Source: Owenia fusiformis (taxonomy: Eukaryota > Annelida > Polychaeta > Sabellida > Oweniidae). From it: a stretch of DNA of 64,000 nucleotides. Both the position numbers and the translations under genes were made by a program. The stretch lies in the NCBI GenBank assembly GCA_903813345.2, contig CAIIXF020000009.1, positions 25,394,740-25,458,739 on the forward strand. The letters are read 5' to 3'. The notes under the pieces are model-generated. The model did not search any database, was not told the origin of the DNA, and saw only the letters and a program-made list of their open reading frames with translations. This document shows, in pieces, positions 15,101 through 24,829 of the stretch. Each line of letters begins with the position of its first letter. Position 1 is the stretch's first letter.

Positions 15101-18100
15101 TACGCATCCTTTGTAAGAAGCTCATCCATTTTTGCAAGTCCTGCTGCTTTTCCAGGGAATGATATCTCACTTCCATTAATTACCTTCTTTGTCGCAGCGA
15201 ATGGAGTGGTCATGCAAAACGTAACAGCTGGAAATTCCAATGCCTCCCCATGCACTTTAGACATCTCAGTCCTTTTAGGATATTGTACATATTTCATCAG
15301 CGCAATTGCAAGTGTATACCCGAATAGGCAGATAAGCACAATGTAGACAAGGGCCCAGAGTGCTTTCCCCGCAGGTTTGGTGTTCCTGTGTATTTGCGTC
15401 ATCCCTGGGGCCTTAGTTGTCTCTATGAATTCATCAGTGATAGCTCTCACTCCACCAGGTTTTGGCTCATCCTGCTCTATCATATTAGCTCTGCCCATGG
15501 TACACACTAAAAAATAAGTTTGAGTTTCAGCTTAGTGATGAAAATAAGATACTCATTATTGAATTATTCATTTGTTTCCACTATTTTCATGCACAAACAA
15601 GTAATCTGCAACAACATTGATACATTACTCAGATTAGTGTATTATCGTATGATCTGCAAAATGAAGCCTTCTGATTGGTCAGTTCTTGTGCTGTACCAAT
15701 CTGTATTGCTACTGAGATTGTCCCCGTTGATCATCTCCGTCCCAATACAGAAAATATTGGTACGGAGGGGACAAACTCAGTAGTAATACAGAGGATCACA
15801 CGATTCGTCTCGTTCCAATACGGAATTTCTCGAGCAGAATATATCCTGTATTGCACTTGAAATCATTCAATAACTTATATTATTTATATATTCACAATTT
15901 AAACAGTAAATAATGATTTTTGATTGAACATTTTTCAAAACTGGGGCTAATGAGGCCTTATTCACTATGGCTAGCAATTTCACTATGATTTACATTGATG
16001 AAATAAGGATTTCTATTCAATTCAGTTATTGGGAGGGTCCTGCTTATCTGCAATGTGTACCTTTCTGTGACCATTTATTTCTTCCATAAATATCCTGGTG
16101 ACCATTTAATAGTCAAATTTACAAAAATCAGTAAAGTGGCACACAACAATTACTTTGCAGTTGTTTAAGTGTAAGTGACCCATTGTGAATAAATAGCAAA
16201 GCATCATTAAATCTCTGTCATATTGCAAAATAAATTGCTAAAATTGCAAGCCTTTCTGAATAAGACCTATTTTAGCAATGCAAGTTTAGCAATGCATAAA
16301 CATTATCATACAATACAATACAATACAATACAATACAATACAATACAATACAATACAATACAATACAATACAATACAATATACATAAACTTACCTTATTA
16401 GATGATCTCTATGACTGTTCTGTATACACTCAAACAGTATCTCTTGCAATCTCAACATGCAGTCTGCAGATATAATTTGTGCTTTCAAGCCCCCTGAATT
16501 ATTGATTATGGGTAATGTTCTCTGCAGGTAGGCTGGACTGATTATTAATAAGATACCTAGCTTCACAAATCACTTGCTCTGCTATTGACCTAGAGAGCCT
16601 TAATAATTGGTTGTTTATTGAGAAAAGCTACAGTACCCAGAAAATAACCTCATATAAAATGTAGGATGTTTGTGTTGGCAGTTTGTTTTTTAACTGTCTT
16701 GTGAAAATGTTTTCAGAAAAGAACATTGTAAGAGTTGTTTTGTAAAGGTGCACTGGCCTTATATAAAATGTACTAACACAGTATTTTATGATAAAGGGGC
16801 AGCATTCATAATTGGCTTTATTTATAGGATCATGGTTTCAAAAATCAAATGATCATTTGACAATGATAAAAACTTCCCCAAAAGAAGTATTTCAATTTGT
16901 CTCTACTCTAGAAATTTTCATAACAAGCTCATTTGTGTAAAGGGGCTTCAGTTCTGAACCATTTTTGAGTTAACCGCCACACCAACCATTTCCAAATGGT
17001 AACATTGCCTGTAGACTTCAAAACTACCAAGTCCCCTTCCAAAAAATGTTATTGGTATGTTTTTTGTAAGAAAATCTAGAAGAATTATTAAGGGCTTAGC
17101 TGTCTTTGTGTTTCCACAATGTTGCCCATTGTGATTTATTTGGGGAGGAGAGTGGAAGTCTTACCTTATTTTGGACCCTTCTTAAGTAATAATGTTTATC
17201 TTTTAGGTTTATTTTTAAGACTCTACATTATCTTTTAAAGGCTCTTATACCTTGTGTTTTTGAGTCTCCTATACCTTTGTTTTTGAGTTTCTTATACCTT
17301 TGTTTTTGAGTTTCTTATACCTTATGTTTTAATGATCTAATGGCTTGTGTTTGTATAGAGTTGATAGGCTCCATTTCACATGGCTGTGTTTGAACTTCAT
17401 AATCAATGGAACTTTAATATAAGCAATGCCATGAGTTTTCAAATTAGACATAGACCACACTCACCACACTCACTTTCGGTTTTCAGTCAGGGGGGTGCGA
17501 TTGTGGCATTAAGATTTATCTTGAATTTTACAAGAATTGATGCAACTTCCTTCAAAATTGAGCTAGAAGCTTCAAATAAAAAGCATTTTAAAGCTCTTTT
17601 CTTCTATCTCACAGTTATACCCCCCCCCCCCCTCGGCTACGCCTATGCAGTGAGAAAATGTCATAAATATTAGAATGACAAATCTTTTGATTTGACATTG
17701 ACCAATGCATATATTCTTTCAGATATCACCAGTATTATTGGTCACACAGATACTAAAATTGTATCTGACCAACACTTAGCAGTTCTTGTGAGGCAGATGG
17801 CGATCCATGCTGATGTAAGTAGACAGGGGGCCATTTTGAATTTAGTACTTGTAATAGTCTCAGTGACTGTTTTATATGGTACAGCACTCTGGGTTGAATT
17901 GGTTGGATTTAACATTTTAACATTAAACTTCAAAAATTTCAGAGAGATTTTATTTCTTTTATAATTGTTTTCAAAATTAAAGGAATTGAAAATAACCAAT
18001 GAAAAATTCATGGCTTTTTTCATCTATTGAAAAAAAAATATTTGGAAAATCCATTGAACAATCATAGTACTGTACAAAATTTGATGTCACAAATTCAAGG

Positions 18101-18377
18101 TTGAACATTTTTTTAACTTTCATGAATTGAAGCTGTGGAAAACTTAAGATAAATAACGATATGAAAAATTGTATCGTTTTTATTTTTCTAGCTGGCTTCA
18201 GTCATTTTACAACGCCAGAAGTCGATGCCAAAGGATCCATATGCTTCCAATTGGTTAGAAAGATTACGAAAGATTAAACATCTACGCAGTAAATTATTAC
18301 AAGATGGTGCTAAATCGCCTACGTCAAGTCCCAGCAAATCACATCATGGCATGGATGATTTCACAGACTTTGTTTAA
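197..18377 (+). CDS. TSC2: TSC2 (tuberin) homologue, 3' part, 11 coding exons
   Basis: Tuberin is the GTPase-activating subunit of the TSC1/TSC2 complex that switches off Rheb and so restrains mTORC1. Coding exons, joined in frame by GT/AG boundaries, are 197-345, 546-917, 2213-2305, 2771-2811, 3256-4404, 5428-5517, 5955-6150, 12174-12313, 12837-12915, 17723-17814 and 18192-18377 (TAA at 18375). About 860 residues are visible; the N-terminal exons are outside the window. Exon 2 holds the conserved [14 protein letters not shown] block. Exon 5 is a long Ser/Asn/Lys-rich linker ending in [11 protein letters not shown], the start of the RapGAP domain. Exons 6-10 carry [40 protein letters not shown] (with the catalytic thumb Asn) and [13 protein letters not shown]. 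The last exon ends DDFTDFV, like vertebrate tuberin. A small insertion (CGC in [11 protein letters not shown]) is present compared with the human protein as I recall it. Identification is firm; individual splice sites are predictions. Confidence 0.95.
1325..1520 (+). repeat. Dispersed repeat, 'GCTACGGG'-type, degenerate copy
   Basis: This TSC2 intron segment shares the core CTGCATGATTTTGAAAGAAT with 53685-53870, has a similar TTTGCCAAGGGGG block, and ends in a C-run next to CTGGCTATGGG. A third, inverted copy lies near 61500-61680. The outer ends here are decayed, so the limits are approximate. Confidence 0.5.
1975..2062 (+). repeat. (CAGTA)n microsatellite
   Basis: Imperfect tandem pentanucleotide CAGTA, with a few variant units such as CAGTT and CAGTG, lying in the TSC2 intron before exon 3. 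Confidence 0.85.
7295..8353 (-). mobile_element. Degenerate Tc1/mariner-type transposon, copy 1
   Basis: The element begins CGAGGGTTGTCCCAGAAGTA and ends with its inverse, flanked by TA at 7293-7294 and 8354-8355, the Tc1/mariner target. On the - strand a short frame (7678-7860) resembles the helix-turn-helix part of a mariner transposase ([18 protein letters not shown]). The catalytic DDD/DDE domain is absent, so this 1059-bp element is non-autonomous. A related copy in the opposite orientation lies at 19199-20671. Confidence 0.85.
9329..9336 (+). promoter_or_regulatory. TATA box of the nested EF-hand gene
   Basis: TATAAATA lies about 30 bp upstream of a likely 5'-UTR exon that ends at 9441 in AAAG|GTAAGA. 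This donor pairs with the acceptor at 9750-9751 just before the ATG. The nested gene therefore probably has its own promoter rather than depending on TSC2. Confidence 0.6.
9360..9441 (+). other. Predicted 5'-UTR exon of the nested EF-hand gene
   Basis: The segment lies between the TATA box and a strong donor (AAAG|GTAAGA). The matching acceptor is CTTTCTTCCAG at 9741-9751, which gives a spliced leader ending 9 bp before the start codon. The transcription start is only estimated from the TATA position. Confidence 0.5.
9761..10685 (+). CDS. Small secreted protein: six-cysteine segment plus two EF-hands (nested in TSC2 intron)
   Basis: Coding exons 9761-10121 and 10471-10685 join in phase to give 191 aa. 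Residues 1 to about 21 form a signal peptide (hydrophobic [16 protein letters not shown], likely cut after SDA). Residues 39-61 hold six cysteines in the symmetric spacing C-x3-C-x3-C-x5-C-x3-C-x3-C, followed by GRKRR (64-68), a furin-type site. Next come EF-hand loop 1 (87-98, D-x-N-x-D-D...E, with Gly6 replaced by Asp) and loop 2 (118-129, [12 protein letters not shown], fully canonical and split by the intron). The C-terminus is acidic ([14 protein letters not shown]) and then Thr/Gln-rich. Calcium binding in an extracellular or secretory setting is inferred. I do not recognise a named family; an extracellular matrix or shell/biomineral protein, or a peptide precursor, are possibilities only. 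Confidence 0.82.
10138..10249 (+). repeat. Foldback miniature element, TACAGGGTG family, copy 1
   Basis: The sequence ATACAGGGTGTCAAATAAGT and its near-perfect inverse flank an A/T-rich centre, giving arms of about 40 bp. It lies in the intron of the nested EF-hand gene, directly after the donor site. Related termini occur at 40700, 41412, 50813 and 50941. Confidence 0.85.
10773..10785 (+). terminator. Polyadenylation signals of the nested EF-hand gene
   Basis: Two overlapping-range AATAAA hexamers (10773-10778 and 10780-10785) lie about 90 bp after the stop codon at 10683-10685, a normal distance for a short 3' UTR. Confidence 0.6.
13969..15498 (-). CDS. DEG/ENaC-family sodium channel subunit, intronless coding region
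   Basis: The family forms trimeric, amiloride-sensitive Na+ channels (ASIC, ENaC, peptide-gated FaNaC types). The 509-aa frame starts at the ATG at 15498, in a good context (ACCATGG). TM1 is about residues 45-70 ([20 protein letters not shown]) and TM2 is near the C-terminus ([19 protein letters not shown]), keeping a G-x-S filter as GLS. The Cys-rich ectodomain shows family landmarks: FPAVTFC after TM1, [25 protein letters not shown] and [14 protein letters not shown]...WP. The usual cytoplasmic His-Gly gating motif before TM1 reads His-Arg (residues 36-37). The coding region has no intron and lies antisense within a TSC2 intron. An acceptor-like TTATTTTTTAG just upstream of the ATG suggests a possible 5'-UTR intron. 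The subtype and ligand cannot be told from sequence alone. Confidence 0.92.
   Translation of the reverse strand: MGRANMIEQDEPKPGGVRAITDEFIETTKAPGMTQIHRNTKPAGKALWALVYIVLICLFGYTLAIALMKYVQYPKRTEMSKVHGEALEFPAVTFCMTTPFAATKKVINGSEISFPGKAAGLAKMDELLTKDAYQSIQDDILEFKERLLSQEFMNENLQSDPGNDALYHQLDDEIIHCSLDGENCDMNNFDIFKHPRYGNCFMFNGTKQSNDSGHAIHEGLSLVIFTNSYIPGDDALDFSMESTDATNGVKMVIHDKDIKTLLDKGLDLSPGNQFNIGLSVSHNLRLPAPYGMCQDSMNQNHDACKNECLQKHFKEQCTCLSPFAPIPSNSDATEYCGSFDTDNIDSFKKGLKRLQCEKDILNEGHNDTGCDCMAPCSETTYSSTVRQTPWPHKNHFKKFLKTTLEGNVAVKSLMELTRNYANVTTGDYNDTSLEKDLILENFLKVNIKFNSFEMTRIVESAAYTANALVMDVALNLVIILGLSLIPLVHMLVYIVHVFWALMCGRRSNE
15701..15791 (+). repeat. Hairpin/foldback element
   Basis: TCTGTATTGCTACTGAGATT and a close inverse copy face each other across about 35 bp. 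It lies just upstream of the DEG/ENaC gene, so it could affect its 5' region, or it may simply be a miniature transposon. Confidence 0.7.
16310..16381 (+). repeat. (ACAAT)n microsatellite
   Basis: About 14 nearly perfect copies of the pentamer ACAAT/CAATA in tandem within the TSC2 intron. Confidence 0.95.
17241..17331 (+). repeat. Short tandem repeat, about 23-24 bp x 4
   Basis: Four successive units of the type CTTATACCTTTGTTTTTGAG with small differences. Confidence 0.8.
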
Positions 18378-18482
18378 AATGGAATTTATATTTATATGGA
18401 GTTATGATTTCCATGTTCTCTATGTGAATCCAGTTTGCCAAGATGACCCTTGAAATGAGATAATGTCAAGTAAATTTACAAT

Positions 18483-18618
18483 GGACCAGGGGGTCATTAA
18501 CAGAAACTTCGTAAAGTTACGAATTCGTAAATCAATTGTTGTAACCATGGATATAATGACATCACAGTTGGAGAACAATGAATTCTTAACTTTACAAAGT
18601 TTCTGTTAATAGCCCTCT
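18483..18618 (+). repeat. Foldback element in the TSC2 3' UTR region
   Basis: CAGGGGGTCATTAACAGAAA at the left end and the near-inverse ending in TCTGTTAATAGCCCTCTGG form arms of about 40 bp. The element starts about 105 bp after the TSC2 stop codon, so a long 3' UTR would carry it as an RNA hairpin. Confidence 0.8.
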
Positions 18619-19198
18619 GGTGATTATTTCAGTTTTCAACTGGTCCCTGCAGTTAACTGCATCTGAATTTGTTCCTATTTTTTATTGGCACTGCTGTTTT
18701 ATTTAAGATGCAGTAATAGATTGTGGAGACCACGATATTAAGTGGACTTGAAAGAGAAATAAGGCCTATGCTTGTTTGTGTTTCTTGTTGGTGATTCCCA
18801 AAAAGGCAGCTAATATTATATCTAGCGTGTATCACGTCTCCTTAAAGGAGAAACTTTATGGCCTAGCCCTTCACCTTTGAATGAACCAAAAATCTCTGAT
18901 AAAGCAAACGCTTCTTACAACATCCAGTGTATGTTCCTTATATGGTATGTGAAGCTCTTTCGGAAATGACATCCGATTACAATGTACAGCAGAACAGTTT
19001 GCCAGTTTTCTCAGTCTCAGCCTTTATAATAACAGAGAATTTCCCAGATTCTCTTCATAGAAGGCCTTGGGGCTAAATGTCAGACAGAAAGTATATTTTT
19101 CACTCCCGATTTAGATGTAAAACAAATCTTGAATTACATGATGTAGGTTTCGAGACAACAAATGAAATCATGTGTATTTTGATTGTTTTTTATTATTA

Positions 19199-20671
19199 CG
19201 AGGGTTGTCCCAGAAGTAATGCACTATATGAGCTAACATTCTTCAATATTCTTCAATTCAGCTGAAATTTGGTGTATATATCAATAACGCAGATGCGAGT
19301 AGGTAGTTACCATTTTCGCCACCAGGTGGCTCGTTCGGGTCAGATAACATGGCGGGTATAGTAGAAAGTTCCCTTTAACTTAAATTACATCTGTTTTAGT
19401 GGTTCAATTTTTATATAACCCTTATGTATCCAATAGTTATGCAAATTAAAATATGTCCAGTAAAAGAAAATGTTATCTGTCCAATACAAGAAAAGATATT
19501 TCACTTTTTGTGATTTTGTAACATGGGGTCTATGAGGAATCAACCCGAACTAGAAGTCACATTTTCCCAAAAAATTAAGTTTTAAAAGTTGATAAACAAT
19601 TTTCGAAACCATTTTTCTAGATGTACTTTTACATGTAGATTTCAAATATGACATCACTTTGACTGAATTTTGAATATTTAATGACGTAAATCAAGATTAT
19701 TTCTATTCGCATCTAGTCTATTGTAGTTTTATCTGTTATATCCCGAAGTTTCAGCATCATACATTAACATTAAGTCTTAAAATGGTTGCAATAGCAACAC
19801 GGTGGTAGGGGTGGGCGGGGCAGGTACCAATTTTTCTAATTATGAAAAGCTCCAAAGTGTTATTTTATTAATATTTCTTTCTTTTAAATGATAAAAATGT
19901 TTGGGAAATTATTAAATTTATTCAGCATGATGTTCATCAAGTACAAATAATGACATTTAGCACTGTGATGTCATAATACCACAGTTCAATAGTCACAAAT
20001 TCAAATTCAGTCACAGTCAAGAAATTGCAAAAATGGCTGCAATTCTCACCTGATAACAGAAGGGCTTGCGTTTGATGGCCCAATTTCATACTTTACTTGG
20101 ACTCACAGCCACACAACCTTATGCTACCATGAAGAAACCCTTCATTGAGTATACACCAGATAAAACTACAATTATTGGGTGGCGGATGAGATTTAAAAGT
20201 GATGACTGGACCCTGGATGACAACTCCAAACATGGGAGGCAAAAACTCCAAAAGTCAGGGTTGAAGAAATTGCTAAGAGTGTTCAATCTGACATGCATTA
20301 AAAGTACAAAACATGCAAAGGGCAATATTTTGAGAAGATGTTAAATGGGACACTGTGCAATATACATCCATTAAGTCTAGGATGTGCTCCTAATAATATA
20401 GTATCGTAAAATGTATTTTGAGCATACCTCTTATAGCTACACAAAATGGTATTTGTTGATTAATTATTTCATATTTTTATTCATTTTGACGTGACAACAA
20501 CCTGCCCCACCCTACCCAAACTCACCAACTTGATTTTGTTATAACATCAAATTGAAAATTTATAGAATAACCAAAATATCTCTAAAGAATATTCCCTGAA
20601 AATTTCATGGAGAAATACCAATTATTGACAAAGTTAGAGCATATAGTGCATTACTTCTGGGACAACCCTCA
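19199..20671 (+). mobile_element. Degenerate Tc1/mariner-type transposon, copy 2
   Basis: Same family as 7295-8353 but in the opposite orientation. It has ends CGAGGGTTGTCCCAGAAGTA and their inverse, flanked by TA at 19197-19198 and 20672-20673. A + frame at 20066-20344 contains the mariner helix-turn-helix-like segment (GWRMRFKSDDWTLDDNSKHGR) but no catalytic domain. At 1473 bp it is about 414 bp longer than copy 1 because another element is inserted at 19286-19720. Confidence 0.85.
19286..19720 (+). mobile_element. Small element nested inside mariner copy 2
   Basis: Aligning the two mariner copies by eye shows that this stretch is absent from copy 1. Its ends carry short inverted repeats (AGATGCGAGTAG left, CTATTCGCATCT right). 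The exact target duplication is not clear (AT or TA). Confidence 0.65.
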
Positions 20672-21485
20672 TATATTGAAAAGATTCGTTATTTTGACAT
20701 AAATAATGTATTTATTTTGATACCAAATATGTATAGAAATTGTGCATGCTTCTTGATTTCTCTGAAATTCATTAATGAAATGGTGCAGTTATACATTATG
20801 CTACACTACAGTAGTAGTATGGTAAACTGAGGTTTGAGATATTTTGGTCGCAAAGTAGTTCTCAGCCCATATAAGGACGAGGTCAGCATATCAGTGTTCC
20901 ACCATATCGGTGGGAGGGGTAAAAGTCCATTAGGTATTGAACATACATGTAATTTGATACCAAAGGGAAGCATCTCTAAAGGCAAAGTCAATAAATTTCA
21001 GTTAAATCTCTGTTGGAGAAGTCAATGTGAAATGAGATTGATTAGGTTTTTGGACACCGATATATCTTGGACATCTTGGCTCCCCAAGACTTGATTTGAT
21101 TTTAGTTGTTTTGTCTATTTGTAATTCTGTATTTAAGATAGTCTAAGTTATTGCATGTAAATTGCTCAGGAAATTCAGGCAAAAAAAGGATTTCGTTGTG
21201 GCTTGATCATAGTTTAATGCTTTTTCACTTGTTTATCTAGAGGACTGGATTGGATTGAATTTAACAATTGAGTTATTTATATAAGTAATGCATGTTCATA
21301 ATTTTACAGTAATGCCACTAGGTTCATTATGGAAGGTACTCACATTTCAAGGTGCTTTAAAAACATGGAATTTGATGGCAGATTTGAACTAAATGGGACT
21401 GTAAAAAATGTTCATATTGAGAGTTTTTCAGTTAGAGAGGCATTCAGATATTCAGGTTTTACTGTACTCAATCATTGGCCAATTA

Positions 21486-21853
21486 CTGTAAATTGGGTTA
21501 ATATGGCGCCGGCTTTAATTTGGCGAAATAGAAATAAAACACCAATCTAAATCTTCAACAAAATTAAGAGATGATCCCGGGAATTTCGTCTGGTGTATTT
21601 AAGTCACTTCTGGTTTAGTTTTTACCAAATCTGAAAAGGATAAGGGTGATAATCAGAACAGGTCACTTCTAAATTGGCTCAAGGGAATCACTGGAATAAC
21701 AAATTACTAGATATAGTAGTCGAATTGAAGGAATGGGTGTAACAATTTGTATTGTGTTCCAGTGTATATGGAGGTTATGGCGTCAGAGCCACCGATATGC
21801 CAAAAATGGCAAAATCACCAGATTAAGTAGCGCCAAATTAACCCAATTTACAG
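21486..21853 (+). repeat. Miniature inverted-repeat element (CTGTAAATTGGG ends)
   Basis: A 368-bp segment bounded by TA, with inverted termini CTGTAAATTGGGTTAAT that continue, with one mismatch, into TGGCGC. It has no coding capacity. Confidence 0.85.
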
Positions 21854-22203
21854 TATTTATTTATCAAACTGAAATAATGCTTAGATGATGATTTGAAAAT
21901 TTCATTTCAAGTATTTCTTTGACATGTAATATTGTTTCCCATGGAATTGAGGAATGTAATAAAACAATTTTTTAGGAAAACTTAATAATGTGTATTATGG
22001 TTTATAATCGCAGATCTGCGACACTCAAGACACTCGCTTAATAGTCCTGCAACAGTCTCATTTCAAATCAGAGGTGCCAAATGTTTGTTGAAATGTCCAT
22101 CGATCTTATCCACCAAGCCAAGCCAAGTGATAAAATATGTGTTCCTGAAAATATCACTCAAGAGTGTCCACAACTCTGCAGATCCAGCTTTGTCCAATAA
22201 TCA

Positions 22204-22688
22204 ACAAGGCATTTACATGACAAGATGTCACCACCTAGTTGCTATTATGAGTTGAATTTTAAGTCGGATTTGAATTTCTGAGAACTTGCAGATGATTTTG
22301 AAAAAATAAATCGGTCAATTTGAAGGTGAAAAAAAATTGAAGGTAAAATCTCAAATCTAAAGTTAGATTTTAACGTCTGATAACTTGTAGATGATTTTGA
22401 AAACAAAAATGGTCAATTTGAAGCAAGTTGAGAAAAGACCTTTTTGACCTTGAAAAGGTGATTGAAGGTCAAATCTTAAACATAATCAGATTTGAACTTC
22501 TGAAAACTTGTAAATGATTTTGAAAAATTGAGGTCAGTCTGAAAAAATTGTGGTCAATCTAAACAGTATTTGTTAATTTATTGGAAGTTGTAAGAATTTG
22601 TTACAGACGCCGATCGCCAACCGCCAACCAATCCCCAATTGCCGTAAAAAAAACAGACCATAACAATATACTTTTTGGTGTTGACATA
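22204..22688 (+). mobile_element. Helitron-like element with minisatellite core, copy 1 (about 2-3 units)
   Basis: It starts ACAAGGCATTTACATGACAA, followed by GATGTCACCACC, and ends ACCATAACAATATAC...GTTGACATA. The inside has two or three diverged units containing TAGATGATTTTGAA and AATTTGAAGCAAGTTG. The same ends and core occur at 45719-47641, and the ends alone at 50035-50171. The class is inferred from the terminal hairpin and tandem core. Confidence 0.7.
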
Positions 22689-23057
22689 ACAAAACCCCAG
22701 TGACCAAATAAATTTTGTGTTTAAACAGCAATGTGCTGATCAATTGCTAGATTTAGAAAGATAGAAGTTGTTTTTGTCAAGTCATCCATTATTTCAGAGA
22801 TAGTGAGTAGACAAAATGTGGAAGAAATGATTGGCTCAAACTTCTCATCATGCAAACCTTTTTAGGTATGATGATAATAGAGGGTTGTCGTTTTAGTGTC
22901 ATCCTTAAAGCAGATATGAAATGGTATTTTTAACCTACAGGAATCAATATAATTTTTTGATAAATGTATTTGGACATGTTTTCTCATCAGTAGTGCGAAA
23001 ACGATTTCACTCTAACGATCGTTATAGCTGCTTAATAAGCAATATTTGAATTGGTTG

Positions 23058-23260
23058 TGACGTTATTGGCCCCCACGTGATCTCTCACTGGTCCCCACGT
23101 GGCCCATAACGTCATAATGCCTAAATGTTTTGTTTTGGTTTACACTACAATCCTATGGTTGCCGTGACGTTGTGATTACTAAGGAACCAACAAACCAAAG
23201 CTATATTTTGTATATGACGTTACTTATCACGTGGGGGCCAATTTGATTGATCAGTTAGTT
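23058..23260 (+). promoter_or_regulatory. Cluster of CACGTG and TGACGT motifs within an inverted repeat
   Basis: CACGTG occurs at 23074-23079, 23096-23101 and 23228-23233. TGACGT or its complement occurs near 23058, 23109, 23165 and 23215. The 17-bp block ATTGGCCCCCACGTGAT appears at the left and inverted at the right. It could be a bHLH/bZIP-binding cluster or simply a miniature transposon with GC-rich ends. Confidence 0.4.
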
Positions 23261-23429
23261 TTGTTTCGTTATTTATGACCGTTAGCAGTTATCTAACATT
23301 TATTTTATAATGGCTATCGCAAGAACTCTACGTTGGGCTTACAATGAAGAAAACCGCATTTTTGTAGCTGCAAGTTGAGAAAAGCTATTTCAGTTGTCCT
23401 TTAAATGTAAGATTAATAGATCTTTCCGG

Positions 23430-23622
23430 TAAATCCTGCAAACGTTTGATACATCAGAAAAACTTTGATACAAAGGCTAAATTGATGATGTCATAGGTTG
23501 TTATTTTTATTTTTGGAATTGGCAATGATTTTGAATGGTCAGATTTCTACCTACAACCAATGACATCATCAATTTAGCCAATATATCATAGTTTTAAAAG
23601 GCGGCAGGATTTATCAGAACTT
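23430..23622 (+). repeat. Foldback element, about 190 bp
   Basis: GGCTAAATTGATGATGTCAT and its inverse, together with TAAATCCTGC at the outer ends, form long imperfect arms around a short centre. Confidence 0.8.
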
Positions 23623-24829
23623 CCTATTGAAGGATGAGTTCCTACTATCTGGAGTTCACACACAAGTCATTATAGACATCCACAAACATAAGAAAACTAG
23701 TATTACTGTAGTTTTTTCATTCTACATTATTTTTATTCATAGTAAAGGTATTTAAGTTTGTACTTTATGACATAATATACAATTTGGATTTTTTTACACG
23801 AATTCAACTCACTATATTCATTTATTAATAGCAGACAAGTTTAATACATACAGTCAATGTAATCTGTCAATATACTGACTTCAATTAATAGAAATCTTGC
23901 GATTTCTCCTCAAAATTTTTCATAAAATTCATATTTATATGAAAAATTGTGAAATAATTTCTAAAAGAAAATTTCAGTAAATACCATTACAAGAATTGTA
24001 GTTCATTCATTTTAAATTACATTAACTGCAAGATATCCTTGAATACACGGACAAGATCATTTCAAAGTAACTTATGTTGAAGGTTTCTAAAACGATAAAC
24101 AGGTAAGATTTACCCCACATGCACTCATATTGAAATAGAAAAAATGGTCCCCATGGATCACTGTCCTCATGCAAAATGGTCCTTTGACCACGGGGACAAC
24201 TTTTCCTATCAATCCAGTCTGGCACTGACAATGTAAACTAAAAAAATGTTGTAATCAAGTTAATGACAACTTTGGCATCTTAGTAGTCAAGATTTGTGAG
24301 GTAATGCTCCTTGAGATAGATAATTGGATCAATAGTTTGCCTACTTCAATCGTATACACAATCATAGGCTTGTACGCTGCCACCATGAACTACTGATTGG
24401 TTTAAAAACTCATCTCATCATTAATGCATGTTTTTTATGAAGCTTCTAATAAATTGAATGAAAGAGCTGATGGGAATAATGCATATTGAAGTGTAGAAGT
24501 GCTGACCAGGAACTAAGATGCTTCCCTTGTTCTGTTGTACCTTAGTATTCACATTGCATCGTTCCAGTTTATAAAATAAAGTCACAACACACATGTCTAG
24601 CTTAATATGCCATCACTGCTCTAACTTAAGAAATTCAATTATATCCGATCCATAGAAAAATAGAAGACAAATAAATCTGGAATACACTTTACACCAGCTC
24701 CTTTATGAACAACGCTCAGATGACTTGACATGAATGGGCTTTCAGGACAGTTTGATATTCCATATTTCATGTAGTTGTACATTCCCCACTAAAGAGGTTT
24801 GATTTGTCTCTGTAGTTTTGACATTAAGT

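Larger units (their letters stand above)
12916..17722 (+). other. TSC2 intron of 4.8 kb, with a nested antisense channel gene
   Basis: The intron contains the DEG/ENaC gene on the opposite strand (13969-15498), a hairpin at 15701-15791, a pentanucleotide array at 16310-16381 and a 23-24-bp tandem repeat at 17241-17331. I see nothing coding from 12920 to 13960 or from 15860 to 17720. Confidence 0.8.
4330..18275 (+). other. RapGAP catalytic domain of TSC2, spread over 7 exons
   Basis: The GAP domain runs from the FVFLQLYH block near the end of exon 5 to the basic [12 protein letters not shown] helix in the last exon. The catalytic Asn lies in HIGNDYV, encoded by exon 12174-12313. The domain is interrupted by a 6.0-kb intron (6151-12173) and a 4.8-kb intron (12916-17722), each of which contains another gene. 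Confidence 0.85.
18378..24829. other. Region between the convergent TSC2 and LUC7L 3' ends
   Basis: This 6.4-kb stretch contains the 3' UTRs of both genes (ends not resolved) and repeats at 18483-18618, 19199-20671, 21486-21853, 22204-22688, 23058-23260 and 23430-23622. I see no conserved protein; the short open frames here fall in repeats. Nothing further is recognised at 20680-21480 or 23650-24830. Confidence 0.75.

Noticed and set aside
15499-15507. Start of the DEG/ENaC frame at a GTG codon at 15507
   Set aside because: The ATG three codons later has a better context, and the upstream bases look like a splice acceptor.
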